Of a stretch of 64,000 nucleotides of DNA, positions 51,268 through 60,374 are shown piece after piece. The DNA comes from Tabrizicola thermarum. Lineage in GTDB: Bacteria > Pseudomonadota > Alphaproteobacteria > Rhodobacterales > Rhodobacteraceae. The position numbers were made by a program, and so were the translations under genes. How positions within the stretch are numbered: position 1 is the stretch's first letter; every line of letters starts with the position of its first letter. Below the pieces are notes generated by a model. It did not search any database. It was given only the letters and a program-made list of their open reading frames with translations, and was not told the DNA's origin. The stretch spans positions 108,533 to 172,532 of the forward strand of contig NZ_QMJY01000080.1 in NCBI RefSeq assembly GCF_003574395.1. Direction: 5' to 3'.

Positions 51268-52360
51268 CGCGCTGACCCGGAGCGAAGGCCGCCAGGATCT
51301 CCTCTTCGCAGCGCAATTCCTCGGCCTCGGTCAACTCGGGCTCCGGCACCTCCTCGACCGCCGCAACCGCCGGCACCGGAGCGGGCGCCACCGCGACCTC
51401 GCCGCCAAAGGCCGCCGCCTGATCCCGGAAGAACTGCGCCATCACATGATCCACCCCTTCGGGCAGCACCGATCGCAGGTTCGGCGCAAAGAACCGCCCC
51501 TTGTAGGCCGGATGCGTGATGATCTCGTAGGACGGGAAGTAATCCACCCGCGCCTGGGTCGCCACCAGCTCGGACGCCACCGCCCGCAAGAGCGATTTCG
51601 AATGGCTGGTCGCCGTCAGCACATGGCTCCCCGACGCCGTCGCGGTCAGCGGCACCGGAGACACCGTCAACAGCACGATCAGCCGCCGGTTCGCCCGGAA
51701 CATCAGCCGCAGCGCCGCCGTCATGTCCCCCATCAGCGCCCCGAACCCGTGGTTCACGAAGACATGGCGCCCGGCATCGAACTGCCCCGCCACCGTCCCC
51801 GGACAGACCGCATATTCCACGCCCGTCGCCCTGTCCTGCCACGCTTCCGTCAGCCCCATGGTGAAGACAAAGACATGCGACCCCCGCACAGCCTCGGCAA
51901 TCGCGCGCAGCGTGTCGCGGCGAGAGGTCCACAACTCCTCCGCGCTCGCAAATCCGCCCGGCTCCACCCCCGGCCGGAACGGGTCATAGAACCGCCCGTC
52001 CTTCTCCCACACCTCGCCCGGCGGCTCGGCCTCGGTCAGCGCCCAGGTCAGCCACTGGAGCAGCATCTTCGGCGTGTAGATGTTGCCGGTCCGAAAGCTG
52101 AAGGTCCCGTAGTGGTAATCCTTCCGCTGCTCGGGCGTCAGGCCCGCAGGCCCCGGCTCGAAATCCAGCCAGCGATAGCGCCGCGCCAGCAGCGCGCGGG
52201 AGAAATGCTGCGCAAAGCACGACCCCGCCGTCACGATCCGCGTCCGCCGCGCAATGGCGTGCTTCGGCTTCCACAGCCCCGTGATCTCCAGCGCGTCGCG
52301 TTCGGCGACGGCGGTCCGCCAGAAACGGTCCTCGGGCAGGGTCTGATAGGGATGCGTCAT
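51260..52360 (-). CDS. GSCFA domain protein
   Basis: A 366-residue protein. RIVTAGSCFAQHFSRALL (GSCFA at 46-50) names the family; FVFTMGLTEAWQDR, HVFVNHGFGALMGDM and LTVSPVPLTATASGSH are further conserved stretches. GSCFA proteins are SGNH-hydrolase relatives whose role in polysaccharide modification is not settled. It is the first gene of the minus-strand array; the last ~40 residues are Glu/Val-rich. Start ATG at 52360. Confidence 0.9.
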   Translation of the reverse strand: MTHPYQTLPEDRFWRTAVAERDALEITGLWKPKHAIARRTRIVTAGSCFAQHFSRALLARRYRWLDFEPGPAGLTPEQRKDYHYGTFSFRTGNIYTPKMLLQWLTWALTEAEPPGEVWEKDGRFYDPFRPGVEPGGFASAEELWTSRRDTLRAIAEAVRGSHVFVFTMGLTEAWQDRATGVEYAVCPGTVAGQFDAGRHVFVNHGFGALMGDMTAALRLMFRANRRLIVLLTVSPVPLTATASGSHVLTATSHSKSLLRAVASELVATQARVDYFPSYEIITHPAYKGRFFAPNLRSVLPEGVDHVMAQFFRDQAAAFGGEVAVAPAPVPAVAAVEEVPEPELTEAEELRCEEEILAAFAPGQRDG

Positions 52361-52472
52361 GCGCGACCGGGTCCTGATGCTCGGCTCAGGATAGGACGGA
52401 GAGGTTGCAGGAAGGTCAACCGCTTTCCGCGCCACCCTCCACAGCCCCGGAGGACCGTGGTAGCCTCGCCCC

Positions 52473-53729
52473 ATGCCCAGCCTCTGCCGCGACTGCCTGA
52501 CCCTGACCGAAGCGGCCACCCCCCGCTGCCCGGCCTGCCGGTCCCCGCGCATGGTGGCGCATGACGAACTGACGCAGCATTCCATCGCCCACATGGACTG
52601 CGACGCCTTCTACGCCAGCGTCGAGAAACGCGACAATCCGGCCCTGCGCGACCAGCCCGTCATCGTCGGCGGCGGGCAAAGGGGCGTCGTCTCCACCTGC
52701 TGCTACATCGCCCGCATCAAGGGCGTCCGCTCCGCCATGCCGATGTTCCAGGCCCTGAAACTCTGCCCCGAGGCCATCGTGGTGAAGCCCCGCTTCCCCG
52801 CCTACACCGAAGCCTCCCGCGCCATCCGCGCGATGATGGAGGAGCTGACCCCCGCCATCGAACCCCTTTCCCTCGACGAGGCCTTCCTCGACCTGTCCGG
52901 CACCCAGCGCCTGCACGGCGCGCCCCCCGCCGTCCTCCTCGCCCGCCTGACGAAACGGATGGAGGACGAACTCGGCCTCACCGGCTCCATCGGCCTCAGC
53001 CACAACAAGTTCCTCGCCAAGATCGCCAGCGACCTCGACAAACCCCGCGGCTTCTCCGTCATCGGCAAGGCAGAAACCGAGTCCTTCCTCAAACCCAAAC
53101 CCGTCCGCATCATCTGGGGCGTGGGCACCGCCACGCAAACGGCCCTCGAATCCGCCGGCATCCGCACCATCGCCGACCTTTTGCGCTGGGACCGCGCCGA
53201 CCTCACCGCCCGCTTCGGGTCCATGGGCGACCGCCTCTGGCACCTCGCGCGCGGCCTCGACACCCGCCGCGTGAACCGGGACGAGAAACCGAAGTCGATC
53301 TCGAAAGAGACGACCTTCTTCGAGGACACCTCCGACCCAGACCTTCTCGACGGCCACATCTGGCGCCTGTCCGAACAGGTCGCCGACCGCGCCAAGGCAA
53401 AACGCCTCTCGGGCCGCACCGTGACGCTGAAGCTGAAACGCAAGGACTTCCAGCTCGTCACCCGCCGCCACGCCCTGTCGGACCCCACCCAACTCACCGA
53501 CCGCATCTACCGCGCCGCCCGCGACCTTTTCGACCACGCAGGGACCACCGGCCCCTTCCGCCTGATCGGCGTCGGCATCTCCGACCTCGCCCCCGAAGAT
53601 CAGGCCGACCTCTCCCAGGACCTCCTCGACCCCGACGCCAGCAAACGCGCCGCCGCCGAACGCGCCACCGACGCCATCCGCGCCAGATTCGGAGCGGAAG
53701 CCATCATCAAGGGCCGCGCCCTGCGCTGA
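52473..53729 (+). CDS. dinB: DNA polymerase IV with N-terminal CxxC/CxxC element
   Basis: A 418-residue Y-family translesion polymerase. IAHMDCDAFYASVEKRDNP and LSLDEAFLDLSGT hold the metal-binding acidic residues; GSIGLSHNKFLAKIASDLD is the finger-palm signature. It has a 38-residue N-terminal extension with C5-x2-C8 and C19-x2-C22, a zinc-ribbon-like spacing absent from E. coli DinB. It lies 113 bases downstream of the divergent GSCFA gene. Confidence 0.95.
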   Translation: MPSLCRDCLTLTEAATPRCPACRSPRMVAHDELTQHSIAHMDCDAFYASVEKRDNPALRDQPVIVGGGQRGVVSTCCYIARIKGVRSAMPMFQALKLCPEAIVVKPRFPAYTEASRAIRAMMEELTPAIEPLSLDEAFLDLSGTQRLHGAPPAVLLARLTKRMEDELGLTGSIGLSHNKFLAKIASDLDKPRGFSVIGKAETESFLKPKPVRIIWGVGTATQTALESAGIRTIADLLRWDRADLTARFGSMGDRLWHLARGLDTRRVNRDEKPKSISKETTFFEDTSDPDLLDGHIWRLSEQVADRAKAKRLSGRTVTLKLKRKDFQLVTRRHALSDPTQLTDRIYRAARDLFDHAGTTGPFRLIGVGISDLAPEDQADLSQDLLDPDASKRAAAERATDAIRARFGAEAIIKGRALR

Positions 53730-53792
53730 TCCCCTCCTTGCTCGCGTTCCGCATCGCTCCTCGCTGATCCTCCGCGCTCCGATGCGGCCTCG

Positions 53793-53813
53793 TAGGGTGC
53801 GCTACAGCGCACC
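53793..53813. repeat. REP-like palindrome, second copy
   Basis: TAGGGTGCGCT is followed by AC and AGCGCACC; the inner 8-base arms (GGTGCGCT / AGCGCACC) are perfectly complementary. Its outer GTAGGGTG matches the start of the palindrome at 7305. Confidence 0.6.
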
Positions 53814-54028
53814 GTTCCTCCGGAACAATTCATGGTCGCCGGATGACGTCACCCGTGTGGACGCGCCGACAAAGGGGAATGTCTGCCGCGCTTCCCGTGG
53901 CCGGGCCGACGGCTGGTTCAGGACATGGACCCGACCACCCCGAAACCCCCCAACCCGGGCAACGCACTCCGACTGACGCCCCCGAACCTGTCATGCCGCA
54001 CACCAGCCCTTGAGGTCCGGACCGACAC

Positions 54029-54063
54029 CTTTTCATCTGTCCCCAAATATCCCCGCCGGAGGC
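54029..54063. repeat. Intergenic repeat, copy C
   Basis: CTTTTCATCTGTCCCC then AAATATCCCCGCCGGAGGC, differing from copies A and B by a few bases. It is followed by a GGCGAGACAGAAGG and GCGCGTCAGCGCTCAATTG region resembling the right flank of copy B. Confidence 0.6.
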
Positions 54064-54225
54064 ATCCCGAGCCGGTTGGCCGCAGGCCAGAGGCGAGACA
54101 GAAGGCGCGCGCGTCAGCGCTCAATTGCAAAACCGCCCCAACCCGCAACGACGCCGGAACCCGGCAGCGCCAATCCCTAACGCCCGGTAAACGCCCACAG
54201 CCAACCCCTTGAAATCCCTCACCCG

Positions 54226-54249
54226 GAAAACCGCGCCGCGCGCGGCGCG
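54226..54249 (-). terminator. GC-only hairpin directly after the amidohydrolase stop
   Basis: CGCGCCGCGCGCGGCGCG (54232-54249) is a perfect 18-base palindrome that begins right after the stop TGA (54250-54252) on the minus strand and is followed by GTTTTCC. Compare 30612-30636. Confidence 0.65.
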
Positions 54250-55113
54250 TCACTCCGCCGCCAGCGCCACCCCCGGCGGCTGCACCAGCTCGGCCACCAC
54301 GCCCGAGATCAGCTCCCGGAACCCCTCGAACCCCGGCAGCGGCTCCACCCGGACCTCGTCCATGTAAAGCGCCCTGTCGATCTCGACCTGCACCACATGC
54401 ACCCCCCGCGAGGGCCGCCCGTAAGCCTGCGCCACATAGGCCCCGGCGAACGGAGTGTTCCGCCCCACCCGCAGCCCGGCCCCGGCAAAGGCCGCCTCGA
54501 TCCGGTCCATCACCTCGCGCCCCGCCGTCGCGCCATAGCGGTCGCCCAGCACGACCTCCGGCCGCGGCTGGCCGGGCCGGGTATGCGCCTCGATCGCCTC
54601 GTGCGGCATCGAATGGCAGTCGATCAGCACCGCCTCGCCAAACTGCGCCCGCGTCTCCTCGACCAGGGCCGCCAGCGCCTGATGATAGGGATGCCAGAAC
54701 CGCCCAAGCCGCGCCTCGGCCTCGGCCAGGGACAGCTTGCCGCGGTAGATCGCCCTTCCTCCGGCCACGACGCGGGGAATCACCCCCAGCCCGGAGGAGA
54801 TGCGCGGATTGTGGGGCGCGCGGAAGATCCCCTCGATCACGCCGGGATCCAGCTCGTCCGCCGACCGGTTCAGATCGACGAAGGCCCGCGGCGCCCGCGC
54901 CACCAGAATCGGCGCGCCCAGGCCAGGGGCGCTGTCGAACAGCCGGTCGACAAAGGCGTCCTCCGAGGACCGGATCGTGCTGCGATCCAGCGCAACCTGC
55001 CGCAGGAAGTCCGGCGAATAGTCGCGCCCCGAATGTGGCGAGGCGAAGATCAGCCCCGACATCTGCCGCGCCGGGCGGGTCAGGACATAGGCCTCGGTCT
55101 GGGTCTGCGACAT
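54250..55113 (-). CDS. N-formylglutamate amidohydrolase family protein
   Basis: A 287-residue protein. IFASPHSGRDYSPDFL, VDLNRSADELDPGVI and VLIDCHSMPHEA are the stretches of the N-formylglutamate amidohydrolase family (PF05013), a zinc-type amidase in histidine degradation; the His, Asp and Glu in them are likely ligands. Without other hut genes nearby the natural substrate may differ. I start at ATG 55113 (MSQTQTEAYVL), with AGAG upstream; ATGs at 55119 and 55131 are alternatives. Confidence 0.9.
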   Translation of the reverse strand: MSQTQTEAYVLTRPARQMSGLIFASPHSGRDYSPDFLRQVALDRSTIRSSEDAFVDRLFDSAPGLGAPILVARAPRAFVDLNRSADELDPGVIEGIFRAPHNPRISSGLGVIPRVVAGGRAIYRGKLSLAEAEARLGRFWHPYHQALAALVEETRAQFGEAVLIDCHSMPHEAIEAHTRPGQPRPEVVLGDRYGATAGREVMDRIEAAFAGAGLRVGRNTPFAGAYVAQAYGRPSRGVHVVQVEIDRALYMDEVRVEPLPGFEGFRELISGVVAELVQPPGVALAAE

Positions 55114-55290
55114 GGGCATTCTCTGTGGCATGCTCCGGCTTCACATCTTCGATATAGCCGCAGTTTTCCGAAAGCCAAAACCCCTTGCAGCCCCCGACGC
55201 TTGTCAGTATAGACCCGCCCTGACCGACGCGGTTCGCCCCGCGTCCTTTTCGTTTCACCGAAAGGGGCGGGGCCATCGCCAAGGACAAGT

Positions 55291-55365
55291 GGGCGGTTAG
55301 CTCAGCGGTAGAGCACTACGTTGACATCGTAGTGGCCACTGGTTCGATCCCAGTACCGCCCACCA
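55291..55365 (+). tRNA. tRNA-Val (GAC anticodon)
   Basis: A full cloverleaf is readable: acceptor GGGCGGT pairing with ACCGCCC, D stem GCTC/GAGC, anticodon stem CTACG/CGTAG with loop TTGACAT (anticodon GAC), T stem ACTGG/CCAGT with TTCGATC, and an encoded CCA at 55363-55365. Confidence 0.97.
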
Positions 55366-55434
55366 TTCGCCGTTCCCTCGGGAACACAGGTTCAACACAG
55401 GCGCGACTTGCGCCGCGTAGAAGGAGGGCAGACC

Positions 55435-55560
55435 ATGAAAGTCGCCAACTCGCTCCGCTCGCTGAAAACGCGCCATCGCGATTGCCAGGTCGTGCGCCGC
55501 AAAGGCCGCGTCTACGTGATCAACAAGACGCAAAAGCGCTACAAGGCCCGCCAAGGCTGA
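55435..55560 (+). CDS. rpmJ: Large ribosomal subunit protein bL36
   Basis: A 41-residue protein starting [20 protein letters not shown] and ending [13 protein letters not shown]. It is the type of L36 lacking the full zinc-Cys set (only one Cys), as in E. coli YkgO. The strong AAGGAGGG ribosome site at 55421-55428 supports the start. It follows the tRNA-Val by about 70 bases and precedes a hairpin terminator. Confidence 0.96.
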   Translation: MKVANSLRSLKTRHRDCQVVRRKGRVYVINKTQKRYKARQG

Positions 55561-56525
55561 GGCGTTTCCAGCTGACGGAAACAGGGCCGCTCCAGGGAAA
55601 CCTCGGGCGGCCCTTTCCGTTTGCCCGCTCGTCGATCACTGCGTCGCTCTTCACTGACCCGCGACGAAAAGACGAAGTCGCACGAGAAGCCAGCCTGCCC
55701 TTGCGGCTCGAATCCTTTCGGAAGGATCTGCAAGACCCTTCCAGGGGATTTGCCCTCGCCCGGCCGTGCCCTCCCAAGGGAATCACCCATGCACGGCAAC
55801 CGCCCCGTCCCGCAGGCTGCCCCTGTCCGCAATCCTGCCTGCACCCGGGCAGCACTGCCCGCCCCGGCCTTGCCCGGCGTCTCCGATCCCGATGCCGGTA
55901 TCTCGCCTGACGCGTGCGGCCCGCAGGACCGGAGTCCCGATCAGGTCCCTACCCCAAGCCACGTCGCGGTCCATCTGCGCGGGGCGATGGAGAGCCCCGG
56001 CCCGAAGCCGCGCTGCGCCCGCCTGTCGATGCGCCTCATGCCGGGCGCGAAACCCGAATCACCACCAGGCGCGCCGGATCAGCGCGAAGATGTCGGAAGT
56101 CGCGATGCCCATCATGAGGCGGATGCTCCAGCCCGTCCGGTTCCCTGTCACCGCGATCGAGGCCGTCGGGAACCCGAACCGGAACAAGCCGCCCAGGGGC
56201 CGCGCAAGAGCGGACAGCGCCGCTGCCACCTGCCAGATGGAGCAGCGTCTGACCGACCCGAGCAAGACGGTGCCCGTCACCAGCTCCCAAAGCAGAGGCC
56301 AGCAGCCCCGCAGGATGGCCTGAACCGCGGAAACCCGGCTCTACCCGGCGAAGGGGTTGCCTTCGCCCCGCGGGCTTGCACAAGCGTTAAAATTTCGTGA
56401 CTGCCCACAGGTAACATATTGATTTCATTATGTCCATTGCAGTGACCACGCGTGGTCAGCCCCTGGGGATGTTTACACCGGCGCCCCCCTGGACCTACAG
56501 TCGCCCCGCCATCCCGGAGCTCGCC
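55561..56525. other. Intergenic region, mostly without a recognised gene
   Basis: The left end holds the rpmJ terminator. The rest (about 900 bases) shows no convincing gene. One weak minus-strand frame (56059-56280, GTG start, about 73 residues, hydrophobic, containing SALARPLGGLFRFGF) could be a small membrane protein; it is not supported by a ribosome site or recognised homology. Confidence 0.4.
55584..55616 (+). terminator. Rho-independent terminator of rpmJ
   Basis: GGGCCGC (55584-55590) pairs with GCGGCCC (55607-55613) across a 16-base loop, followed by TTTCC. Confidence 0.7.
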
Positions 56526-56831
56526 ATGCCCCTGCCCCTCGCCCCCCTGCTTCCCCTCGCCATGCGCCTGGGCCTCGTCGCCACGACGACCCTTGCCGTC
56601 ACTCGCTGGGTGCGGTCCTCCACCCACCCCGGCCGCACCGACCAGCGGGCCGAGGATGCCCTGGACGACCTGGGCGAGGGCCTGACGCTCCACCGCCCCG
56701 CCGACCGAGCCGAGGATCGCCAGACCAACGCCACCGCCAGGGTCCGCCGGGTGATCCGGTTCCGGGGCCGCAGCTACGAGCTTGACGCCGGCCTCATGGC
56801 CCGGTTCCGTCTGCGGGAGCGCGACGAGTGA
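56526..56831 (+). CDS. Uncharacterised small protein
   Basis: A 101-residue protein. The first ~25 residues are hydrophobic (PLAPLLPLAMRLGLVATTTL) and may anchor it in the membrane; the rest is charged and basic, ending RVIRFRGRSYELDAGLMARF. No family is recognised. The ATG at 56526 follows a GGAG; its stop overlaps the next gene's GTG by 4 bases, so it is likely co-expressed with the GST gene. An upstream in-frame ATG at 56430 would add 32 residues. Confidence 0.55.
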   Translation: MPLPLAPLLPLAMRLGLVATTTLAVTRWVRSSTHPGRTDQRAEDALDDLGEGLTLHRPADRAEDRQTNATARVRRVIRFRGRSYELDAGLMARFRLRERDE

Positions 56832-57436
56832 AGCTCTACCACGCCCCGGCCTCTCCCTTCGTGCGCAAGGTGATGGTCCTCCTTCACGAGGCCAATGCCA
56901 GCGACCGCGTCACCCTGGTCCCTGCGTCGGGCACACCGCTCGACCCCGGCACGTTGCCCATCGACCGCAACCCGCTGGGCAAGATCCCGGCGCTGGAACG
57001 GCCCGATGGCCCGACCCTCTATGACAGCCGGGTCATCACCCGTTATCTGGACGACCTGCTGAAAGCGGGCCTCTACCCCGCCTCGCCGCGGCTCTGGGAT
57101 ACCCTCGTCATCGAAGCGACGGCCGACGGCATCTGCGAGGCTGCGGTTCTGATGCGGTACGAGATGCACGTCCGCCCCGCAGCAACCCGGTCCACCGAAT
57201 GGGCCGATGCCCAGTGGCAGAAGATCACCCGCGCCCTTGATGCGCTGGAGGATCGCTGGATCAGCCATCTTTCCGGCCCGCTCGACATGGGCCAGATCGC
57301 CATCGGCTGCGCCGTTGGCTATCTGGACCTCCGCCACGCCGAGCGGGAGTGGCGCAGCATTCACCCCGCGCTCGCCGACTGGTACGCCGCCTTTTCCGCG
57401 CGCCCGTCGTTGCAGGCCACGCTCCCGACCGCCTGA
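56828..57436 (+). CDS. Glutathione S-transferase family protein
   Basis: A 202-residue protein. MKLYHAPASPFVRKVMVLLH is the GST thioredoxin-like N-terminus with Ser/Pro in the active-site loop; NPLGKIPALERPDGPTLYDS includes the cis-Pro and the Glu/Asp-Ser glutathione-binding site; the C-terminal domain follows. It starts with GTG at 56828. Substrate unknown. Confidence 0.93.
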   Translation: MKLYHAPASPFVRKVMVLLHEANASDRVTLVPASGTPLDPGTLPIDRNPLGKIPALERPDGPTLYDSRVITRYLDDLLKAGLYPASPRLWDTLVIEATADGICEAAVLMRYEMHVRPAATRSTEWADAQWQKITRALDALEDRWISHLSGPLDMGQIAIGCAVGYLDLRHAEREWRSIHPALADWYAAFSARPSLQATLPTA

Positions 57437-57544
57437 ACCCGCGTCAAAGGGGCCACACGGGACAGTCTGCCGCAGACAAATGCGACGATGGCAGACTATG
57501 TCCGCTGGACGAGGCGGTAAGCCTTGGCTAAACACGCGCCCGGC

Positions 57545-57567
57545 GGGGCATGGATTTCCATTGCCCC
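57545..57567. repeat. Hairpin upstream of petA
   Basis: GGGGCATGG, ATTT and CCATTGCCCC form a strong stem with one bulged base. It lies about 50 bases before the petA start, in the probable leader, and may affect mRNA stability or translation. Confidence 0.4.
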
Positions 57568-57615
57568 TCAAACCATATGGGCCGGCGCCTCCGGCCTGAA
57601 AGGGGAGAAGATCTC

Positions 57616-58188
57616 GTGTCCCACGCAGACGATCACGCAGGAACCGGCGAAGGCACTCGGCGGGATTTCCTGTACTACGCAACGGCAGGCGCCGGGGTGG
57701 TTGCCACGGGCGCCGCCGTCTGGCCGCTGGTCAACCAGATGAACCCCTCGGCGGACACCCGCGCTCTGGCCTCGATCCTGGTCGACGTCTCGGCGGTCGA
57801 GGTAGGAACGCAACTGACGGTCAAATGGCGCGGCAAGCCGGTGTTCATCCGCCGCCGCACGCCTGAAGAGATCGAAGCCGCCCGTGCCACCGCGCTGACG
57901 GACCTGATCGACACCGCAGCCGAGAACGCGAACAAGCCCGAGGCCGACGCTTCGGACGTGAACCGCACGCTGGACGAGGCGGGCGAATGGCTGGTGATGA
58001 TGGGTGTCTGCACTCACCTGGGCTGCGTGCCCCTGGGCGACGGCGCGGGTGACTTCGGCGGCTGGTTCTGCCCCTGCCACGGGTCGCACTACGACACGGC
58101 GGGCCGCATCCGCAAAGGGCCCGCGCCGCGCAACCTGCCGGTGCCGGTTGCCGCCTTCTTTGACGAAACCACCATCAAGCTTGGGTAA
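57616..58188 (+). CDS. petA: Cytochrome bc1 Rieske iron-sulphur subunit
   Basis: A 190-residue subunit of the bc1 complex. A twin-arginine-like [20 protein letters not shown] is the membrane anchor and Tat-type signal. The 2Fe-2S ligands are in [10 protein letters not shown] and [12 protein letters not shown] start at 57616 has GGGGAGAAG at good spacing. First gene of petABC (fbc). Confidence 0.98.
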   Translation: MSHADDHAGTGEGTRRDFLYYATAGAGVVATGAAVWPLVNQMNPSADTRALASILVDVSAVEVGTQLTVKWRGKPVFIRRRTPEEIEAARATALTDLIDTAAENANKPEADASDVNRTLDEAGEWLVMMGVCTHLGCVPLGDGAGDFGGWFCPCHGSHYDTAGRIRKGPAPRNLPVPVAAFFDETTIKLG

Positions 58189-58199
58189 GGATCAGCATC

Positions 58200-59522
58200 A
58201 TGGCCGGAATCCCGCACGATCATTACGAGCCCAAGACCGCAGGTGAGCGCTGGCTGCACCGGCGGCTGCCCATCGCGGGGCTGCTTTACGACACCATCAT
58301 GATCCCCACGCCCAAGAACCTGAACTGGATGTGGATCTGGGGGATCGTCCTGACCTTCTGCCTTGCCTTGCAGATCGTCACCGGCATCGTCCTCGCGATG
58401 CATTACACGCCGCATGTCGACAAGGCCTTCGCGTCGGTCGAGCACATCATGCGTGACGTGAACGGTGGCTACTTCCTGCGCTATCTGCACGCCAACGGCG
58501 CCTCGCTGTTCTTCTTCGCCGTCTACCTGCACATCTTCCGCGGCCTCTACTACGGCAGCTACAAGGCCCCGCGCGAGGTGACGTGGATCATCGGCATGAT
58601 CATCTACCTGCTGATGATGGGCACCGCCTTCATGGGTTACGTCCTGCCCTGGGGCCAGATGTCCTTCTGGGGTGCGACGGTCATCACCGGCCTGTTCGGT
58701 GCGATCCCCGGCATCGGCGAGGCGATCCAGACCTGGCTTCTGGGCGGCCCGGCCGTGGACAATGCCACGCTGAACCGCTTCTTCTCGCTGCACTACCTGC
58801 TGCCCTTCGTGATCGCGGCGCTGGTCGCCGTGCACATCTGGGCCTTCCACACCACCGGCAACAACAACCCCACCGGGGTCGAGGTGCGCCGCGGGTCGAA
58901 GGAAGAGGCCGAGCGCGATACCGTGCCGTTCTGGCCCTACTACGTCATCAAGGACCTCTTCGCGCTGGCGCTGATCCTGGCGGTGTTCTTCGCCATCGTC
59001 GGCTTCATGCCGAACTACCTGGGCCACCCCGACAACTATGTCGAGGCGAACCCGCTGGCGACGCCCGCGCATATCGTGCCGGAATGGTACTTCCTGCCGT
59101 TCTACGCGATCCTGCGCGCTTTCACCGGCGATGTCTGGGTCGTGATCGCGGCCAACTGGCTTTCGTTCGGGATCATCGACGCCAAGTTCTTCGGCGTGCT
59201 GGCGATGTTCGGCGCGATCGCGGTGATGGCGCTGGCGCCCTGGCTGGATACGTCCTCGGTGCGGTCGGGCCGCTATCGCCCGATGTTCAAGTGGTGGTTC
59301 GCCCTCCTCGTCATCGACTTCGTCGTGCTGATGTGGTGCGGCGCGATGCCCGCGGAAGAGCCCTATGCCACGATCAGCCTGATCGCGTCGGCCTACTGGT
59401 TCGCCTACTTCCTGGTGATCCTGCCGCTGCTTGGCGTGATCGAAAAGCCGCTGGCCCAGCCTGCGACGATCGAGGAAGACTTCAATGCCCACTACGGCTC
59501 GCAAGCCCATCCGGCCGAGTGA
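58200..59522 (+). CDS. petB: Cytochrome b of the bc1 complex
   Basis: A 440-residue membrane protein with about eight helices. Haem-ligand His pairs lie in [20 protein letters not shown] and [20 protein letters not shown]; the Qo-site PEW motif is in [12 protein letters not shown]. It begins [20 protein letters not shown] and includes the C-terminal extension typical of alphaproteobacterial cytochrome b. Confidence 0.99.
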   Translation: MAGIPHDHYEPKTAGERWLHRRLPIAGLLYDTIMIPTPKNLNWMWIWGIVLTFCLALQIVTGIVLAMHYTPHVDKAFASVEHIMRDVNGGYFLRYLHANGASLFFFAVYLHIFRGLYYGSYKAPREVTWIIGMIIYLLMMGTAFMGYVLPWGQMSFWGATVITGLFGAIPGIGEAIQTWLLGGPAVDNATLNRFFSLHYLLPFVIAALVAVHIWAFHTTGNNNPTGVEVRRGSKEEAERDTVPFWPYYVIKDLFALALILAVFFAIVGFMPNYLGHPDNYVEANPLATPAHIVPEWYFLPFYAILRAFTGDVWVVIAANWLSFGIIDAKFFGVLAMFGAIAVMALAPWLDTSSVRSGRYRPMFKWWFALLVIDFVVLMWCGAMPAEEPYATISLIASAYWFAYFLVILPLLGVIEKPLAQPATIEEDFNAHYGSQAHPAE

Positions 59523-59535
59523 GAGGAAACGACAC

Positions 59536-60324
59536 ATGTTCCGCAATATCGCACTCATCGCCGCATCGGCCCTGACCCTGACTGCCGGCAGCGCGCTTGC
59601 TGCCGGAGAGCAAGGGCATATCGAGGACGTGGCCTTCGCCCATGAAGGCCCGTTCGGCAAGTTCGACCAGTTCCAGCTGCAACGCGGCCTTCAGGTCTAT
59701 ACCGAAGTCTGCTCGGGCTGCCACGGTCTGAAGTTCGTCCCGATCCGCAGCCTGTCCGACGCGGGCGGCCCCGGCCTGCCGGAGGATCAGGTCCGCGCCT
59801 ATGCCAAGCAGTTCACCGTGACGGACAAGGAAACCGGTGAGGACCGCGAGGGCCTGCCGACCGACAACTTCCCGGCCGTCGTCGCAGCCGGCGCACCCGA
59901 CCTGTCCCTGATGGCGAAGGCGCGCGCCGGTTTTCACGGGCCCTATGGCACCGGCATCAACCAGCTGTTCCGCGGCATGGGCGGGCCGGAATACATCCAT
60001 GCCATCCTCACTGGTTACACCGGCGAGGAGAAAGAGGAATACGGCAACACCTTCTACGAGAACCACGCCTTCCCGGGCGGCTGGATCAAGATGCCCCCGC
60101 CGCTGTCGGACGACCAGGTGACCTATGCCGACGGCACGCCGGCCACGCTTGATCAGATGTCGATGGACGTGGCCTCGTTCCTGTACTGGACGGCCGAGCC
60201 CAAGCTGATGGACCGCAAGAAGGCTGGCTTTGTCAGCGTCATCTTCCTGCTGGTGCTGTCGACGCTTCTGTACCTGACCAACAAGCGGCTCTGGGCCGGG
60301 ATCAAGGGCAGGAAAGTCGCCTGA
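59536..60324 (+). CDS. petC: Cytochrome c1 of the bc1 complex
   Basis: A 262-residue protein. A signal peptide ([20 protein letters not shown]) leads to haem c motif CSGCHG, and the axial Met is in the [10 protein letters not shown] region; a C-terminal anchor helix ([15 protein letters not shown]) follows. ATG 59536 has GAGAGGA before it. With petA and petB it forms the ubiquinol-cytochrome c oxidoreductase. Confidence 0.98.
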   Translation: MFRNIALIAASALTLTAGSALAAGEQGHIEDVAFAHEGPFGKFDQFQLQRGLQVYTEVCSGCHGLKFVPIRSLSDAGGPGLPEDQVRAYAKQFTVTDKETGEDREGLPTDNFPAVVAAGAPDLSLMAKARAGFHGPYGTGINQLFRGMGGPEYIHAILTGYTGEEKEEYGNTFYENHAFPGGWIKMPPPLSDDQVTYADGTPATLDQMSMDVASFLYWTAEPKLMDRKKAGFVSVIFLLVLSTLLYLTNKRLWAGIKGRKVA

Positions 60325-60344
60325 TCCGGGACTTGACCCTCTGG

Positions 60345-60374
60345 AAAGCCCCGCCCCCCGTGGCGGGGTTTTTC
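60345..60374. terminator. Terminator between petC and thiQ
   Basis: CCCCGCC (60349-60355) and GGCGGGG (60362-60368) form a stem flanked by AAAG and TTTTT. It ends petC; it may also serve the convergent thiQ gene. Confidence 0.7.

Larger units (their letters stand above)
53730..54249. other. Intergenic region with repeats
   Basis: No gene was seen in these 520 bases between dinB and the convergent amidohydrolase gene. It contains a REP-like palindrome (53793-53813), copy C of the AAATA repeat (54029-54063), and a GC-only hairpin (54232-54249). Confidence 0.65.
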
